Assembly: GCA_903871875.1 (NCBI GenBank) | Contig: CAIQIR010000107.1 | Span: 1 to 64,000, forward strand | Direction of reading: 5' to 3' | Length of the DNA: 64,000 nt | Origin: an uncultured Schlesneria sp. | GTDB lineage: Bacteria > Planctomycetota > Planctomycetia > Planctomycetales > Planctomycetaceae | Shown: in pieces, positions 28,151 to 39,054 of the stretch | Numbering within the stretch: position 1 is the first letter of the stretch | Layout of the letters: every line of letters starts with the position of its first letter | Translations under genes and position numbers: made by a program | Notes under the pieces: generated by a model | Database searches by the model: none | What the model saw: the letters and a program-made list of their open reading frames with translations, nothing else | What the model was told of the DNA's origin: nothing

Positions 28151-30655
28151 ATGTGGAATGGAATCTGGAAGCTCACCGCAATGGTGGGAGTCGTTGGTGT
28201 CGGTTTATTTGCGGCTTATCAAGCGCAATTGGGGATGAAGAGTCTCACGGTGGCGATCAAGCCCGGAGATACCCCGTTCGACGAGGCTAGCCCTGAGCAG
28301 GCAGCACCTCCTGAAGAAGCAGGGTACGCCAAAGGCACATTGCCTGATGACGAGCCTTCGTTCGCACAGGATCAGAATTCGGAACCAGAACCGCAGGTCT
28401 CAAGTTCCTCACGGCGACGCAAGTCGCCATCCGAACCGGACAACGGGTCGTTTGACGAATTGTCGCCGAAGCAATCGATGGCCAAAAAAGGCCGTGCTTC
28501 AAACAATACCGATGTCAAAATTCAGGCCGTCAATCGACGCGCCGGTGTCGATTTCCGTAAACTGGATGAACCTGAAGAGACAGCCACCGATGACGCCAAT
28601 CAGACGACAACTCAACTGATCGAAGACGACGCCGAAGAATCAAAAAGCCGTCGCGAACCGATTCAACAGACGAACGTGTCATCGACGGATGACGCCGCCA
28701 CAACCAGCGAGACGGAAGCCAATCCGTTTCCTGATGACGTTCAGGTCACTGTTCGCGAAGAAGAATTGTCCACCGACACCGTTGCTCAAGACAAGCCGCC
28801 TCAACAATCAGGGAAAGCACAAGTCTCCGCTGATTTTGACTCTGATCCGCCACCAATCGTTTCCAAACGGGCAAAACAAAAGGCCGGTAAAAAGGCCGAA
28901 GTGACGGTCGAAGAAGAGTCAAATCCTTTTGGCGACGATCCGCTCACGCCGCCGCCAGCCTCCAAGTCGCTTCCGACCGAAGATGCTCCTGCGGCAATAC
29001 CATCGAATAAAGCAGATCCATTGACGGAATCTGCCCCCGTTTCGATCCGTGATTCAGTTCCTGCCAAGGTTCCTGAAAGCCTGCCTCAAGATCCCGCTCC
29101 AATTGCGACTCAGCCATCACGAACGCGGAACATCGCACCGGCCCAATTGCCCGAAGATTTGAACTCGGACCCACTGGCCGATTCTGCTCCGCGGAAACGT
29201 GAACCGTCCACACGCCGGTTGGACTACGACCGCGTCATGCCGGTTGACATGATCGGAGACGGCGTCATCGGCGATGCCTCACAGCGAGGTCTTCAACAAC
29301 CGCGTCTGACGATTGAAAAGGTCGCGCAGCAGCAAGCAGTCCTCGAACAACCGCTGATTTACACAATCATCGTGAAGAACGCTGGTACGGTCGATGCCCA
29401 TAATGTGGTGATCGAAGATCGCATTCCCAAAGGCTCCGAACTGGTCGGCACCTCACCCCAAGCCGAACTTTCTGGAAAGCGACTGATCTGGAATCATCTG
29501 ATCCTGAAGCCGAACGAAGAAAAGAAAATCTCGATCAAGGTCATCCCCAAACAAGAAGGCCCGATCGGCAGTGTGGCTCGCGTTTATTTCGCGACCGAGG
29601 TTTCAGCCGAGATTGTCGTGGCGGCTCCGCAGTTGGAATTCACCGTCAAAGCCCCGCAGGAAGTTCGCCTGGGTCAGCGATTTGACATGATTTTCAATTT
29701 GAAAAACGTGGGTAAAGTTGATGCCAACAACATCATCGTGCGGGACATTGTACCCGATGAACTGAAAAACGATGCCGGCAGCGACATTGAATGCCCCGTG
29801 GGAAAACTGGCTCCGGATGAAGTTCGTGAAATCGTCCTGTCGGTGACTGCGTCAAAAACCGGTAGTGTAATGAATCGAGCGACATTGACGGCTGATAGCG
29901 GTGTCAAGAAATCGCTCGACAGTACGATCGACATCGTTGGCGAAGTGCTAGTGCTGACTCGGTCAGGCCAAAACCGGCTGTATGTCGAACGTCCCGTTGT
30001 CTTTACCAACAACATCCGCAACGACGGCAATCAGCGAGCGGACAGAGTCAGAATTGCCGAAGTCGTTCCTGCCGGAATGGAGTTCGAGACCGCGTCGGAC
30101 GGCGGCAAGTACGATCCCAATTTGAGGGCCGTCGTCTGGACGTTGGGGCCGCTCGCACCCGGCAATGACAAATCGGTCACAGTGAAATACGTGCCGAAAG
30201 AGACCGGAACTCATGCGGCGAAGATCACGGCCACCGGTGCGGCAGGCAGCACCGCTGCCGTCAACTCGAGTGTCGACGTGGTGGGAAAACCCGAACTGCA
30301 GATGGAAACACTGAGTGCCACGGGGGCGGTGACGCTGGGTGAACGGATTACGTCTCGTTTCCAACTGAACAATACCGGAACCGCCGCTGCGATGAATGTC
30401 CAGCTGCGAATCCGGCTGCCTCGCGAGCTGCGGTTGATCTCGGTCAAAGGTGCGAAATTCCAGCAGCAGGAAGACGACATCATCTTCGATCCGATTATCG
30501 AATTGGCACCGCGGACCAAAGCCGCATACGAATTGGTGCTGGAACCGATTGCCGAAGCGGATGCCCAAATCGCACTCGAGATTTCGGCCGACCATTTGAC
30601 CAAACCCGGCCGTCGGATCGAGACGATTCAAATCGCTCGCGACGCGTTGAAGTAG
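28151..30655 (+). CDS. Membrane-anchored DUF11 repeat protein with acidic linker
   Basis: 834 residues from ATG 28151, which has GGGGAAGGGA six bases upstream; the frame is open further up but without a better start. One N-terminal membrane helix (LTAMVGVVGVGLFAAY) anchors it. Residues about 40-360 are acidic, Ser/Pro/Glu-rich and probably disordered. Residues about 385-830 hold four tandem DUF11 (conserved repeat) domains, beta-sandwich modules with the pattern Y-x-I-x-V-x-N-x-G-T/K-x-x-A-x-N-V-x-I/V-x-D-x-I/V-P. Such proteins are exposed at the cell surface or periplasm in planctomycetes. No enzymatic motif is visible. A strong terminator follows. Confidence 0.85.
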   Translation: MWNGIWKLTAMVGVVGVGLFAAYQAQLGMKSLTVAIKPGDTPFDEASPEQAAPPEEAGYAKGTLPDDEPSFAQDQNSEPEPQVSSSSRRRKSPSEPDNGSFDELSPKQSMAKKGRASNNTDVKIQAVNRRAGVDFRKLDEPEETATDDANQTTTQLIEDDAEESKSRREPIQQTNVSSTDDAATTSETEANPFPDDVQVTVREEELSTDTVAQDKPPQQSGKAQVSADFDSDPPPIVSKRAKQKAGKKAEVTVEEESNPFGDDPLTPPPASKSLPTEDAPAAIPSNKADPLTESAPVSIRDSVPAKVPESLPQDPAPIATQPSRTRNIAPAQLPEDLNSDPLADSAPRKREPSTRRLDYDRVMPVDMIGDGVIGDASQRGLQQPRLTIEKVAQQQAVLEQPLIYTIIVKNAGTVDAHNVVIEDRIPKGSELVGTSPQAELSGKRLIWNHLILKPNEEKKISIKVIPKQEGPIGSVARVYFATEVSAEIVVAAPQLEFTVKAPQEVRLGQRFDMIFNLKNVGKVDANNIIVRDIVPDELKNDAGSDIECPVGKLAPDEVREIVLSVTASKTGSVMNRATLTADSGVKKSLDSTIDIVGEVLVLTRSGQNRLYVERPVVFTNNIRNDGNQRADRVRIAEVVPAGMEFETASDGGKYDPNLRAVVWTLGPLAPGNDKSVTVKYVPKETGTHAAKITATGAAGSTAAVNSSVDVVGKPELQMETLSATGAVTLGERITSRFQLNNTGTAAAMNVQLRIRLPRELRLISVKGAKFQQQEDDIIFDPIIELAPRTKAAYELVLEPIAEADAQIALEISADHLTKPGRRIETIQIARDALK

Positions 30656-30694
30656 TCGATTTCGGAATCAGCGATTTCACCAAAGAATTCCCCG

Positions 30695-30726
30695 CCCCGG
30701 ATGCATTCGGCATCCGGGGTATTTTT
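30695..30726 (+). terminator. Strong Rho-independent terminator after the DUF11 gene
   Basis: Perfect 10-base stem CCCCGGATGC (30695-30704) / GCATCCGGGG (30710-30719) with a five-base loop, followed by TATTTTT (30720-30726). Confidence 0.9.
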
Positions 30727-30769
30727 ATGGCGTCACGCACATGAGACAGTGGTACTGGTAGAATAGGTC

Positions 30770-33559
30770 ATGATGAGCAACCTGTTCCACATTCTGCGCC
30801 GTCACTTTCCGCCAACGGATCACGTAATGTGGCCAGCCGCATTACGCGAAACCGGTCATCCGATCGGACCGAGATCCCGCCCCGTCGGCATATTACGATC
30901 GCTGCGGCACCGTCTCTTTACAAACAACGAACAATCTATCGTCTTCGCGTCGATTGTGGTTCTGTTTTTCTTCTTGGCCTTGGCCGGGTCTGTTGCCCAA
31001 GGTGACGAGACATTTTCACGCTACTTCGAACAATTGCGACAGCGTCGGCTGTATTCACTCGCCGAAGCAGACGCATTATCGCGATTAGCAGCTGCTGATT
31101 TGCCGCTGGTGACGAAGACCGAAATCTGTCTCGAGCTTTCTCGTACGCTGGCTGAACATGCGGGATTCGTCACGGACGAACAACGCAATGAACTGTGGCA
31201 ACGAGCCAGAACATGCGTTCAAGAGCTGTTGGAGCAACAGCCGTCGAATCCCAGATCGGTCCTGCTGAACGATCAAATCGCGGTGGTGGCCGTGACGGAA
31301 GGTGACTGGTTACGAGGTGAACGCGAAGTTCGCCCCTTCGACGAAGCGTTGCTCAATCAGGCACGTACCGCCTGCACCAACGCGATCGAACAGCTGCAAT
31401 TGATTGAGAAATCGATCGCGGAATCTTCCCGTGATCCTCAATTGAAACGATCCACCGCAGGAGCCTTATCTGGATTCGAGTGGCGAACGCTGCAGCATCG
31501 CTTGCGCTGGCAGCTGGGGTTGTCCTACCGCAATCGTGCCGAACTGGATCCCGTCGGCTCAGCCGGACGGGCGGCGGACCTGACCGATGCCGAGCAATCG
31601 GTGCGTCGTTTGGTTGGCGTAGCCGATGAGCCGCTGCAGTCGCGAGTCCGTCTGTTGCTGGTTGTGTGTTCACGACTGAAAGGCGAACGCGAACGAGCGA
31701 TGGAGATGATCACGGCGCTGGACAAAAATGAATCGAAAACCGGCGACGCCCTCCAAAATGAGATTACCGCCGAGCGAGTCCAGTTGCTGATCGAATTGAA
31801 GCAGCCGACGGAAGCGGCCGAAATCCTCGTCAAAACACGAAGCCAGCAACAGCGGTTGACGGGTGAGTTATGGTTGCTGCAGGTTCGAACTTTGTTGGCG
31901 TTTCGCGAGATCTCGCTGGGAAATCAACAAGAGCAGTTGACCGCTCGACTGGCGGATCAAATCATCACGACGATCAGTCGCTGCGAGGAACAGGTCGGAG
32001 GTTATTGGAGTCGCCGTTGCCAGCAGTTGTGGGACAATTCGCAGACCGCACAAAAATATGGCGAAGATCTCGACACGTTAATGCAGCAGGCTCGCTCCGA
32101 CTTTAACGCCGGGCGAATGGAAAACGCATTGGCAAAATATGTCGCGGCGGAAAAATTAGCCTCGGACCGCGGGCAAGCGGAACTGGCCCTGGAATTGGCC
32201 TTTACCCGAGCGTCGATTCTGCTGGAACAGCAGCAATTTGACTCGGCAGTCGCCGAGTTCTTCCGCTTGGCAACCGACTATCCGAAACACTCTCGCGCGG
32301 CGAAGGCGCATCTGCTGGGAACCTATTGCCTCGGCCGATTGTACGACGAGAAAAAGACGCAATCACGGCGTGAGGCCTATGCAGGGGCACTCGATCAGCA
32401 CATTCGCACCTATGCGGGCGATGCCACCATCAATGAGGCACGTTTTCTCAAAGCGCAGTTCGAAGAGCAGCGTTTACAGTCCACGTTGGCCCTACCGCTG
32501 TATCTGCAAGTCGATCGGGAACATGCTCGAGCACTGGATGCGATGGCGGGGGCGGCTCGCTGCGACGAAACGATCCTGGAACGCATGATCGTACGACACC
32601 TTCCGTCCGAAGATTTCCAGCGCGAGGCGATCCATCATTTGTCGGAGTTTCTCTCGACCACAGACGACTCAATCGAAAAGTGGACGACCAAGCACGCCGA
32701 GATTGCTCTGCGGCTGGCCTCAATCCTCTTAATGGCCTCGGGCGATTCCAATCGACCAGATGAGACAACTCCCCTGCGGGCGAAGCAAAAAGACAACTCG
32801 CCCGATTCCAATGTGCCTGTCCGATACTCGCAAGCGGAAGGATGGATTACGCGCGTTGTTTCGTTCACAGAGCAACCGAATTCCGAAGCAACGACAGCCG
32901 AGGTCAAACAACGATTGCGTCAAAAGGCCATCCCTTTGTTGATCATCGCCCTGGCAATCAGCGGGAAATCTGTCGAAGCCGATCGGATGTTGAAATCGTT
33001 TTCTGACAAACCTGCGACCGTCGTGGCGACGATTGACCGCCTGACGCAACTGGCTGTCACAACGCCGCGGAATCAACGAATTCGAATCGCCCTCATGCAA
33101 CTGCGGGCCGCTGAACAAATCGCCTCACAGCGTAGCCAACTCTCTCCTGTGGAATGTGATCAATTGGATCGCAGCCTGGTGCAAGCCTCTCTGGCCGCCA
33201 GTCAGTTCCCCAAAGCAGTGGAAGTGGGCCGACAGCTTGCCGAACATGGCGAAAAGAATCTCGATACGCAGCGCAGCCTGGCAAATCTTTTCAGTGATGT
33301 GATCGACCGCGACAGCAATCTGCTGGCCAAACAATGTTGGCGACGCGTCGAATCCCAGACAAAAGCCGGATCCGCAGAATGGCTCACAGCGCGAGCAGGA
33401 ATTCTAGAGAACTGCGTGCGTCTGAAACAATTCGACGAGGGACGCAAGCTGTTGCAAGTGACGAAAGTCCTCTATCCTGATCTCGGCGGTGACTTGCTGA
33501 CGACAAGGTTTGAAGCGGTCGACAAAGAGCTGCAAACGGGAAAAAACGAGTCGCGTTGA
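30770..33559 (+). CDS. Exported TPR-like helical repeat protein
   Basis: 929 residues. A hydrophobic segment (SIVFASIVVLFFFLALAGSVAQGD, about 56-79) after a long basic N-terminal part works as a signal anchor or signal peptide. The rest is alpha-helical with TPR/SEL-type pairs, for example FNAGRMENALAKYVAAEKLASDRG and QQFDSAVAEFFRLATDYPKHSRAAKAHLL (given here as neighbouring repeat helices). No catalytic motif. TPR proteins of this size in planctomycetes probably scaffold periplasmic or envelope complexes. It follows the DUF11 gene after a strong terminator, so it has its own promoter. It converges on waaA with a 53-base gap. Confidence 0.75.
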   Translation: MMSNLFHILRRHFPPTDHVMWPAALRETGHPIGPRSRPVGILRSLRHRLFTNNEQSIVFASIVVLFFFLALAGSVAQGDETFSRYFEQLRQRRLYSLAEADALSRLAAADLPLVTKTEICLELSRTLAEHAGFVTDEQRNELWQRARTCVQELLEQQPSNPRSVLLNDQIAVVAVTEGDWLRGEREVRPFDEALLNQARTACTNAIEQLQLIEKSIAESSRDPQLKRSTAGALSGFEWRTLQHRLRWQLGLSYRNRAELDPVGSAGRAADLTDAEQSVRRLVGVADEPLQSRVRLLLVVCSRLKGERERAMEMITALDKNESKTGDALQNEITAERVQLLIELKQPTEAAEILVKTRSQQQRLTGELWLLQVRTLLAFREISLGNQQEQLTARLADQIITTISRCEEQVGGYWSRRCQQLWDNSQTAQKYGEDLDTLMQQARSDFNAGRMENALAKYVAAEKLASDRGQAELALELAFTRASILLEQQQFDSAVAEFFRLATDYPKHSRAAKAHLLGTYCLGRLYDEKKTQSRREAYAGALDQHIRTYAGDATINEARFLKAQFEEQRLQSTLALPLYLQVDREHARALDAMAGAARCDETILERMIVRHLPSEDFQREAIHHLSEFLSTTDDSIEKWTTKHAEIALRLASILLMASGDSNRPDETTPLRAKQKDNSPDSNVPVRYSQAEGWITRVVSFTEQPNSEATTAEVKQRLRQKAIPLLIIALAISGKSVEADRMLKSFSDKPATVVATIDRLTQLAVTTPRNQRIRIALMQLRAAEQIASQRSQLSPVECDQLDRSLVQASLAASQFPKAVEVGRQLAEHGEKNLDTQRSLANLFSDVIDRDSNLLAKQCWRRVESQTKAGSAEWLTARAGILENCVRLKQFDEGRKLLQVTKVLYPDLGGDLLTTRFEAVDKELQTGKNESR

Positions 33560-33612
33560 GCATCGAAGACGAACAGCGAAGAGGCGGTTCGAAATCGTCA
33601 TCAGTTCAAGAC

Positions 33613-34935
33613 TTATTCACGGCTGACAATTTTGGCCATCAGATCGACCGTCCGCCGCGTGGCGCCTTGTTGTGTTGCCACGAAGGCACGGGCGGCGGCG
33701 CCCATACGTTGTCGTTCTTCCGGCGAAATGAGTAATTCGCGAACAGCCTCACGAAGCTGATCGGGACCATCGATGACCTTGGCCGCGTGTTGTGACAACA
33801 GCGCCTCGGCCACGTCTTTGAAGTTCCATGTATTGGGGCCAAATAGCACCGCCGCACCATAACCGGCCGGTTCAATCATGTTTTGCCCGCCTCGATTTGT
33901 CAGGCTTCCTCCGACAAAGGCAATCTCGGCCAGGCCCCAGCAGGCCGCCAATTCGCCCAGCGTATCCAGCAATATCACCGGACACTCGGCCGCCTCATTG
34001 GTTGAGGCAGAAACCGATGCAGATGTGGTCGCGATCTGCTCGCTACGACGAAGCAGCGCGCAACCTCGCTGCCGAATCAATGCGGCAACCTCGTCAAAGC
34101 GCTCTTTGTGCCGCGGGACCAGCACCAATCGAAGTTGTGGAAATTCCGATCGCAATTTCAGCCAGGCATCGATCGCGTATGATTCTTCAGGATCTTGAGT
34201 ACTTCCAGCGATAAAGACTTGTTCTGACTCGGTCAGCTTGAACGACGTTCGCAACTCGATGGTCTTCGGATTTTGGCGATTGGATTCGACGCGATCGAAT
34301 TTGATGTTTCCGGTGACGATCACGCGGTCAGCCGGGGCACCCAATGTTCGCAGCCGATCGGCATAGGTTTCATTTTGAACTGAAAGCACTTCGAAGCATG
34401 ACAGCAACCGCCGCATCAGTGGCTTCAATCGGCAATAGCCGCGAAAGCTTTTCGCTCCCATCCTTCCGTTGATCAACGCCAACGGAATTCCACGTCGCCG
34501 GGCGGTCAGAATGAAATTGGGCCACAGTTCCAGTTCCACCAGACCAACCAAATCCGGACGAATGGCCACGAGCGCTCGGTCGACAGCCCAACTGAAATCC
34601 AAGGGAAAGTAAGTGACGGTCTGCCGCGGATACTTCGAGCGAGCGACGTCATAACCGGTATCGGTGGTGACCGTGATCACAATTTCCGCAGCGGGAAATC
34701 GCGATTCCGTCTCTTCCACGACTTTCTGCAATTGCAGAACTTCGCCGACACTGACCGCATGGAACCAGATGCAGGGCTTACCGGGTTGTTGTCGAGTCAG
34801 TCGACCGGTCAGCTTTTCTCGCCAGCCGTGACGATATTTGCCCTTGGTCAAACGACGATAGGCCACCACCGGCGAGACCGCCGCCAGAATCAACACGTAG
34901 ATGCCGTTCAATAACCAGCCGAAGACGAAGGGCAT
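33613..34935 (-). CDS. waaA: 3-deoxy-D-manno-octulosonic-acid (Kdo) transferase
   Basis: 440 residues from ATG 34935; AAGGGG lies five to six bases upstream. GT-B glycosyltransferase of family 30 that adds Kdo to lipid A precursors at the inner-membrane face. One N-terminal membrane helix (GWLLNGIYVLILAAVSPVVAY), then the N-terminal domain with WFHAVSVGEV, VTVTTDTGYDVARSKYP, and the C-terminal nucleotide-sugar domain with AGSTQDPEE, VPRHKERFDEV and GGSLTNRGGQNMIEPAGYG. Its presence is evidence for lipopolysaccharide-type outer membrane in this organism. It follows secA with an 18-base gap, so the two are probably cotranscribed. Confidence 0.95.
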   Translation of the reverse strand: MPFVFGWLLNGIYVLILAAVSPVVAYRRLTKGKYRHGWREKLTGRLTRQQPGKPCIWFHAVSVGEVLQLQKVVEETESRFPAAEIVITVTTDTGYDVARSKYPRQTVTYFPLDFSWAVDRALVAIRPDLVGLVELELWPNFILTARRRGIPLALINGRMGAKSFRGYCRLKPLMRRLLSCFEVLSVQNETYADRLRTLGAPADRVIVTGNIKFDRVESNRQNPKTIELRTSFKLTESEQVFIAGSTQDPEESYAIDAWLKLRSEFPQLRLVLVPRHKERFDEVAALIRQRGCALLRRSEQIATTSASVSASTNEAAECPVILLDTLGELAACWGLAEIAFVGGSLTNRGGQNMIEPAGYGAAVLFGPNTWNFKDVAEALLSQHAAKVIDGPDQLREAVRELLISPEERQRMGAAARAFVATQQGATRRTVDLMAKIVSRE

Positions 34936-34953
34936 CCGATCCCCTTGTTTCTT

Positions 34954-37900
34954 TCAATTCGCGCCGTGGCATTTTTTGTATTTTTTGCCGCTGCCACACG
35001 GACAGGGATCGTTCCGGCCAACTCGATTGCCAAAGTTTCGAATCGGTTCGACTGCAGCGGGCTCGTTCTGAACGGGCCGTTGACCGCCGCCACCTTGAGA
35101 ATTCAAAGCGGGATGGTCGTCGGGAATGTCGTCATCTGCGGGCGATTCGTGAACCTGTGACGTGATTTGCCAGCGATCGGCGGTCGGTTCGCGGACTTCC
35201 ACCGCAATGCGGAAAATCGTCCCCGTGACTTGCGAGGCAATTCGATCCCACATCTGTTCGAAAGCTCGCATCCCTTCCCGGCGGTATTCGACCTTGGGAT
35301 CCTTTTGTGCATATCCCACCAGACCGATTCCGGACTTCAATTGATCCATGAAATACAGATGGTCTTTCCAAGCGGTATCGAGTGTTTCTAGAGAAACACT
35401 TCGTTCACCGCCGTGGATTTCATAGCGATATTTCTGCTCGAAGCCGTGACGAACTTCTTGTTCCAGCGTATCACGGTCCGATTCGACCACCTTTGCGGGA
35501 TCCAGTTCCATCCCATATTCCTGCTTTGCCCACTCGGCCAATTCGCGAGCGGCTGTCGGATTGATGACTCGATCCGCAGCAGGAGGCGCGGCAAGGCCAT
35601 TCCGTTCGTGGTGAACGCGTGATCGCGGTCCACAGGCCGCCGTCAGGAGTTCTTCCAATCGCTTCGCGGCTTGTTCGCCCCGAGCGAAGTATTGGGCGCT
35701 GATCTCCATCAATTGCTGAGCGATATCCGCTTTCGATTTGGATTCGATCTGCTCTAGCGAAAGTCCCGTTCCAAACCGACGGTTGGCCCAATCGACCAGA
35801 GCTTCGCGATTATAACGAGCCACGCCGTTATGTTCGGCCATGAAGTGAGACAGACCCACCGACACTGGCAATTCGATCTCTTTGCGATGGTAAAGATCGT
35901 CGATTTCCTTTTTGATCAGGACCGTTGAATCTTCCGGCGACAACCCTTCGAACTGTTCCGGCTTCATCGAGATGCCGTACTGCTGTTGCAACCATTCACA
36001 CAGCGATTGACGACCCCACTTTTCGTCCAGGAACATTTCGACAGGACTGAAATCGAATCGATTGATCGTTTCCAGCGCCCGTTGATAGAGATGTTCGTGG
36101 AGCTTACCGGTATCCAGTGATTCCGGATCATTTTCCGTGAGGAAGGCGATTTTCTTCAGTTCACGCTCGTTGGTATTGAGCGCATAGTTGGTGTTCACCC
36201 ACTTGGACAACGCCTGCCAATTCTGTTCGCGTGCATCCACATCCTGTGGAATACTGTCTTCGATCTGCTCGCGAATGTTCTCGTAGGCTTGGCGATCGGC
36301 TCGATCCTTAAGGAACAGCACCAATTGATCGGCCTGCATGTCGCGAACATCACGTGTCTTCAGTTCCAGACCGCATTGTTGTTGCACCCAAGCGACGATG
36401 GTTTCCCACCGATAGCTCGACTTCAGGAAATATTCGGTCTTCAGCAGCAGTTGCTTGTCGATCATTTCGAGAATCAACGTGCGACAGTTGGCCCCTTCCA
36501 AAATCGACTGACGGTAGGAATAAACTCGCTTTCGCTGTTCATCCATCACTTCGTCGTACTCGAGCAGATGTTTACGCTGTTCGAAGAAGCGTTCTTCGAC
36601 TTTCTTCTGTGAGCTTTCGATCTGACGCGTGACCAGGGTGCTTTCGATGCGCTCACCCTCTTGCATCCCCAGCCGCGACAGCCAATCCTTGACCCATTCA
36701 CCACCGAACTTTCGCATCAAATCGTCTTCGAGCGAAATGAAGAAGCGGCTAGAACCGTTGTCTCCTTGACGACCGGCACGGCCACGCAACTGCAGGTCGA
36801 TACGGCGTGAATCGTGTCGCTCGGTCCCAATGACGTGCAATCCGCCTAGCTCGGCCACCTGGCGACCTTCTTCGGCCATGCCGTCTCGCTGCGCGATCTT
36901 CTTGGTGAGCTCTTCCCAGACGGACTTCGGCACGTCCAGACGCGTCGGATAGAGTGGCCGACCGTCTTCATTCTTCATTTGCTTGAGTTCGTCCCAAGCC
37001 AGATATTCAGGATTGCCGCCGAGAATGATGTCAGTACCACGACCGGCCATGTTCGTCGCAATCGTCACCGCCTCGCGACGCCCGGCTTGGGCGATTGTTT
37101 CCGCCTCGCGTTCAGCGTATTCCGGCTTCGCGTTCAACAGTTTGTGTTTGACGCCATTCTTGATCAGCTTGTGGCTGAGCTTTTCGGAATTCTCGATCGA
37201 GACGGTTCCCAGCAAGACCGGTCGTCCGGTTTGATGGACTTCTTTGATCTCTTCGACGACCGCGTCCCATTTTTCGCGTTCGGTGCGATAGACGGCGTCA
37301 GGGTAGTTGATGCGTTTGAGCGGACGATTCGTGGGGACCGAGATCACGTCCAGATTGTAAATCTTCACGAATTCGGCCGCTTCGGTCATGGCCGTTCCAG
37401 TCATCCCGGACAGTTTATCGTAGAGCTTGAAGAAGTTCTGCAAGGTGATCGTGGCGAGCGTCTGCGTCTCTTCCTTGATCTTCACGCCTTCTTTTGCTTC
37501 GACGGCCTGATGTAAACCGTCGCTCCACTGGCGACCTTCCATCATTCGGCCCGTGTGCTCGTCGATAATGATGATCTCGTCGCCGCGAACAATATAGTTC
37601 ACATCACGTTTGTAGAGATGATGAGCTCGCAAGGCATTGTCGATCAGGTGCGGCCATTCCATATTGCCGGCCGTATAGAAGCTTTCGACGCCGGCCAATT
37701 CTTCGGCATGGCGGACACCTGCTTCTGTCAGGTGGCAAGTGTGCTCTTTTTCTTTAACTTCAAAGTGCACATCGCGCTGCAATTGCCGGGCGATCTTTTC
37801 GGCCCGGGGGTATTTAGAAACATCGTCGTGCGCGCGGCCCGAAATGATCAGCGGTGTTCTCGCTTCGTCGATCAGGATGTTGTCGATTTCGTCGATGATC

Positions 37901-38604
37901 GCGTAGGTCAGTTTTCCCTGCACCTGCTCTTGCGCGTACATCTTCATGTTGTCGCGTAAGTAGTCAAAACCGAATTCGTTGTTCGTACCGTAGGTAATGT
38001 CACAAGCGTAAGCTGTCTTCCGCTCGTGCGTTTCCATATTCGATTGAATGGCACCAATGGTCAGCCCCAGCCCCATGTGCAGCGGGCCCATCCATTCCAT
38101 ATCGCGCTGGGCGAGGTAATCGTTGACTGTGATCACGTGAACGGCCCCGGCCACTGCATTCAAAAATGCTGGCAAGGACGCCACCAACGTCTTTCCTTCA
38201 CCGGTGACCATTTCAGCGATCATGCCTTTGTGAAGGATATATCCCCCGACCATCTGCACGTCATAGTGACGCATCTTCAGGTAACGCTTGCTCGATTCGC
38301 GAACTGCCGCGAAGGCTTCGGGCAGCAGCATGTCCAACGTTTCACCGTCGGCCAGACGTCGCCGCATCTTGGACGCGGTCTCTCGCAGCTCGCCATCGCT
38401 CAGCCGTTCAAATTCAGCTTCCAGTCCGTTGATGCGGTCGAGAAATGAACCGGGAAGAATGATTGAGTTGCCGGATTTGTCCCGCGAAAATCCGATTTGA
38501 CGTACGCGGCGTTCATTCGACGAACCAAAAATGTTGGTGATAAGTCGCTCGGCCCCCCCCAGCACCACGTTGAATGCATCGCCGACTTTGTCCAGGATTT
38601 CCAT
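34954..38604 (-). CDS. secA: Preprotein translocase subunit SecA, with expanded C-terminal half
   Basis: 1216 residues; E. coli SecA has 901. ATP-driven motor of the SecYEG channel. Nucleotide-binding domain 1 has Walker A TGEGKT (about 134-139), [11 protein letters not shown], and domain 2 has [15 protein letters not shown] (about 516-530) and [10 protein letters not shown]. The preprotein cross-linking domain and the helical two-finger [19 protein letters not shown] (about 1071-1089) are present, and a zinc-binding SEC-C end ([17 protein letters not shown]) closes the protein. Between residues 734 and 1062 (35419-36405) are five Trp-centred units (W739, W802, W871, W939, W1025) that look like repeats of the single helical-wing segment of ordinary SecA. 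Confidence 0.96.
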   Translation of the reverse strand: MEILDKVGDAFNVVLGGAERLITNIFGSSNERRVRQIGFSRDKSGNSIILPGSFLDRINGLEAEFERLSDGELRETASKMRRRLADGETLDMLLPEAFAAVRESSKRYLKMRHYDVQMVGGYILHKGMIAEMVTGEGKTLVASLPAFLNAVAGAVHVITVNDYLAQRDMEWMGPLHMGLGLTIGAIQSNMETHERKTAYACDITYGTNNEFGFDYLRDNMKMYAQEQVQGKLTYAIIDEIDNILIDEARTPLIISGRAHDDVSKYPRAEKIARQLQRDVHFEVKEKEHTCHLTEAGVRHAEELAGVESFYTAGNMEWPHLIDNALRAHHLYKRDVNYIVRGDEIIIIDEHTGRMMEGRQWSDGLHQAVEAKEGVKIKEETQTLATITLQNFFKLYDKLSGMTGTAMTEAAEFVKIYNLDVISVPTNRPLKRINYPDAVYRTEREKWDAVVEEIKEVHQTGRPVLLGTVSIENSEKLSHKLIKNGVKHKLLNAKPEYAEREAETIAQAGRREAVTIATNMAGRGTDIILGGNPEYLAWDELKQMKNEDGRPLYPTRLDVPKSVWEELTKKIAQRDGMAEEGRQVAELGGLHVIGTERHDSRRIDLQLRGRAGRQGDNGSSRFFISLEDDLMRKFGGEWVKDWLSRLGMQEGERIESTLVTRQIESSQKKVEERFFEQRKHLLEYDEVMDEQRKRVYSYRQSILEGANCRTLILEMIDKQLLLKTEYFLKSSYRWETIVAWVQQQCGLELKTRDVRDMQADQLVLFLKDRADRQAYENIREQIEDSIPQDVDAREQNWQALSKWVNTNYALNTNERELKKIAFLTENDPESLDTGKLHEHLYQRALETINRFDFSPVEMFLDEKWGRQSLCEWLQQQYGISMKPEQFEGLSPEDSTVLIKKEIDDLYHRKEIELPVSVGLSHFMAEHNGVARYNREALVDWANRRFGTGLSLEQIESKSKADIAQQLMEISAQYFARGEQAAKRLEELLTAACGPRSRVHHERNGLAAPPAADRVINPTAARELAEWAKQEYGMELDPAKVVESDRDTLEQEVRHGFEQKYRYEIHGGERSVSLETLDTAWKDHLYFMDQLKSGIGLVGYAQKDPKVEYRREGMRAFEQMWDRIASQVTGTIFRIAVEVREPTADRWQITSQVHESPADDDIPDDHPALNSQGGGGQRPVQNEPAAVEPIRNFGNRVGRNDPCPCGSGKKYKKCHGAN

Positions 38605-39054
38605 GATTCATCCGTTAATATAAGCAGCCGAGCATCCCTGACTAAGTTCGTCGCCGATGATGAACCGAGCGTTGCCGGGACCGAACAGGTGGACCCGATC
38701 TCAACGACTCGAATTCGACGGTAGTTGACAGAGCGACTCTGCCAGCCTGACAGTGACCATCGGTTTGCGAGCTATGCCAAATGACACGATAAATTGTCGA
38801 AACCGTCAGAGCGACACGGTATAGACGACGTAACTTGCTTGAGCCTCGCAGTTTATTTGGATGCCAGAACCCGGTCAATGCCGTCCAACTGCGATAAATC
38901 AGGCAAACAAATCAGCAAAGACGCAACCAGTATGCCACAATGGCCTGGATTGCAAGGTTTGCATAGGAAACGAATCGAACCAGAATCGGGGCCAATTCGG
39001 CCGCCCTCTTCCATGGAATCATTTCGTGGCCGTCGCGAAAACGGCTTTTGCGAT
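38605..39054. other. Intergenic region upstream of secA, 450 bases
   Basis: No frame on either strand looks coding. It must hold the secA promoter; an AT-rich TATATT lies just upstream on the minus strand but too near the start codon to be used with a normal leader. A hairpin, GAAAACGG (39037-39044) / CCGTTTTC (39061-39068), spans the end of the next gene. Confidence 0.4.
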
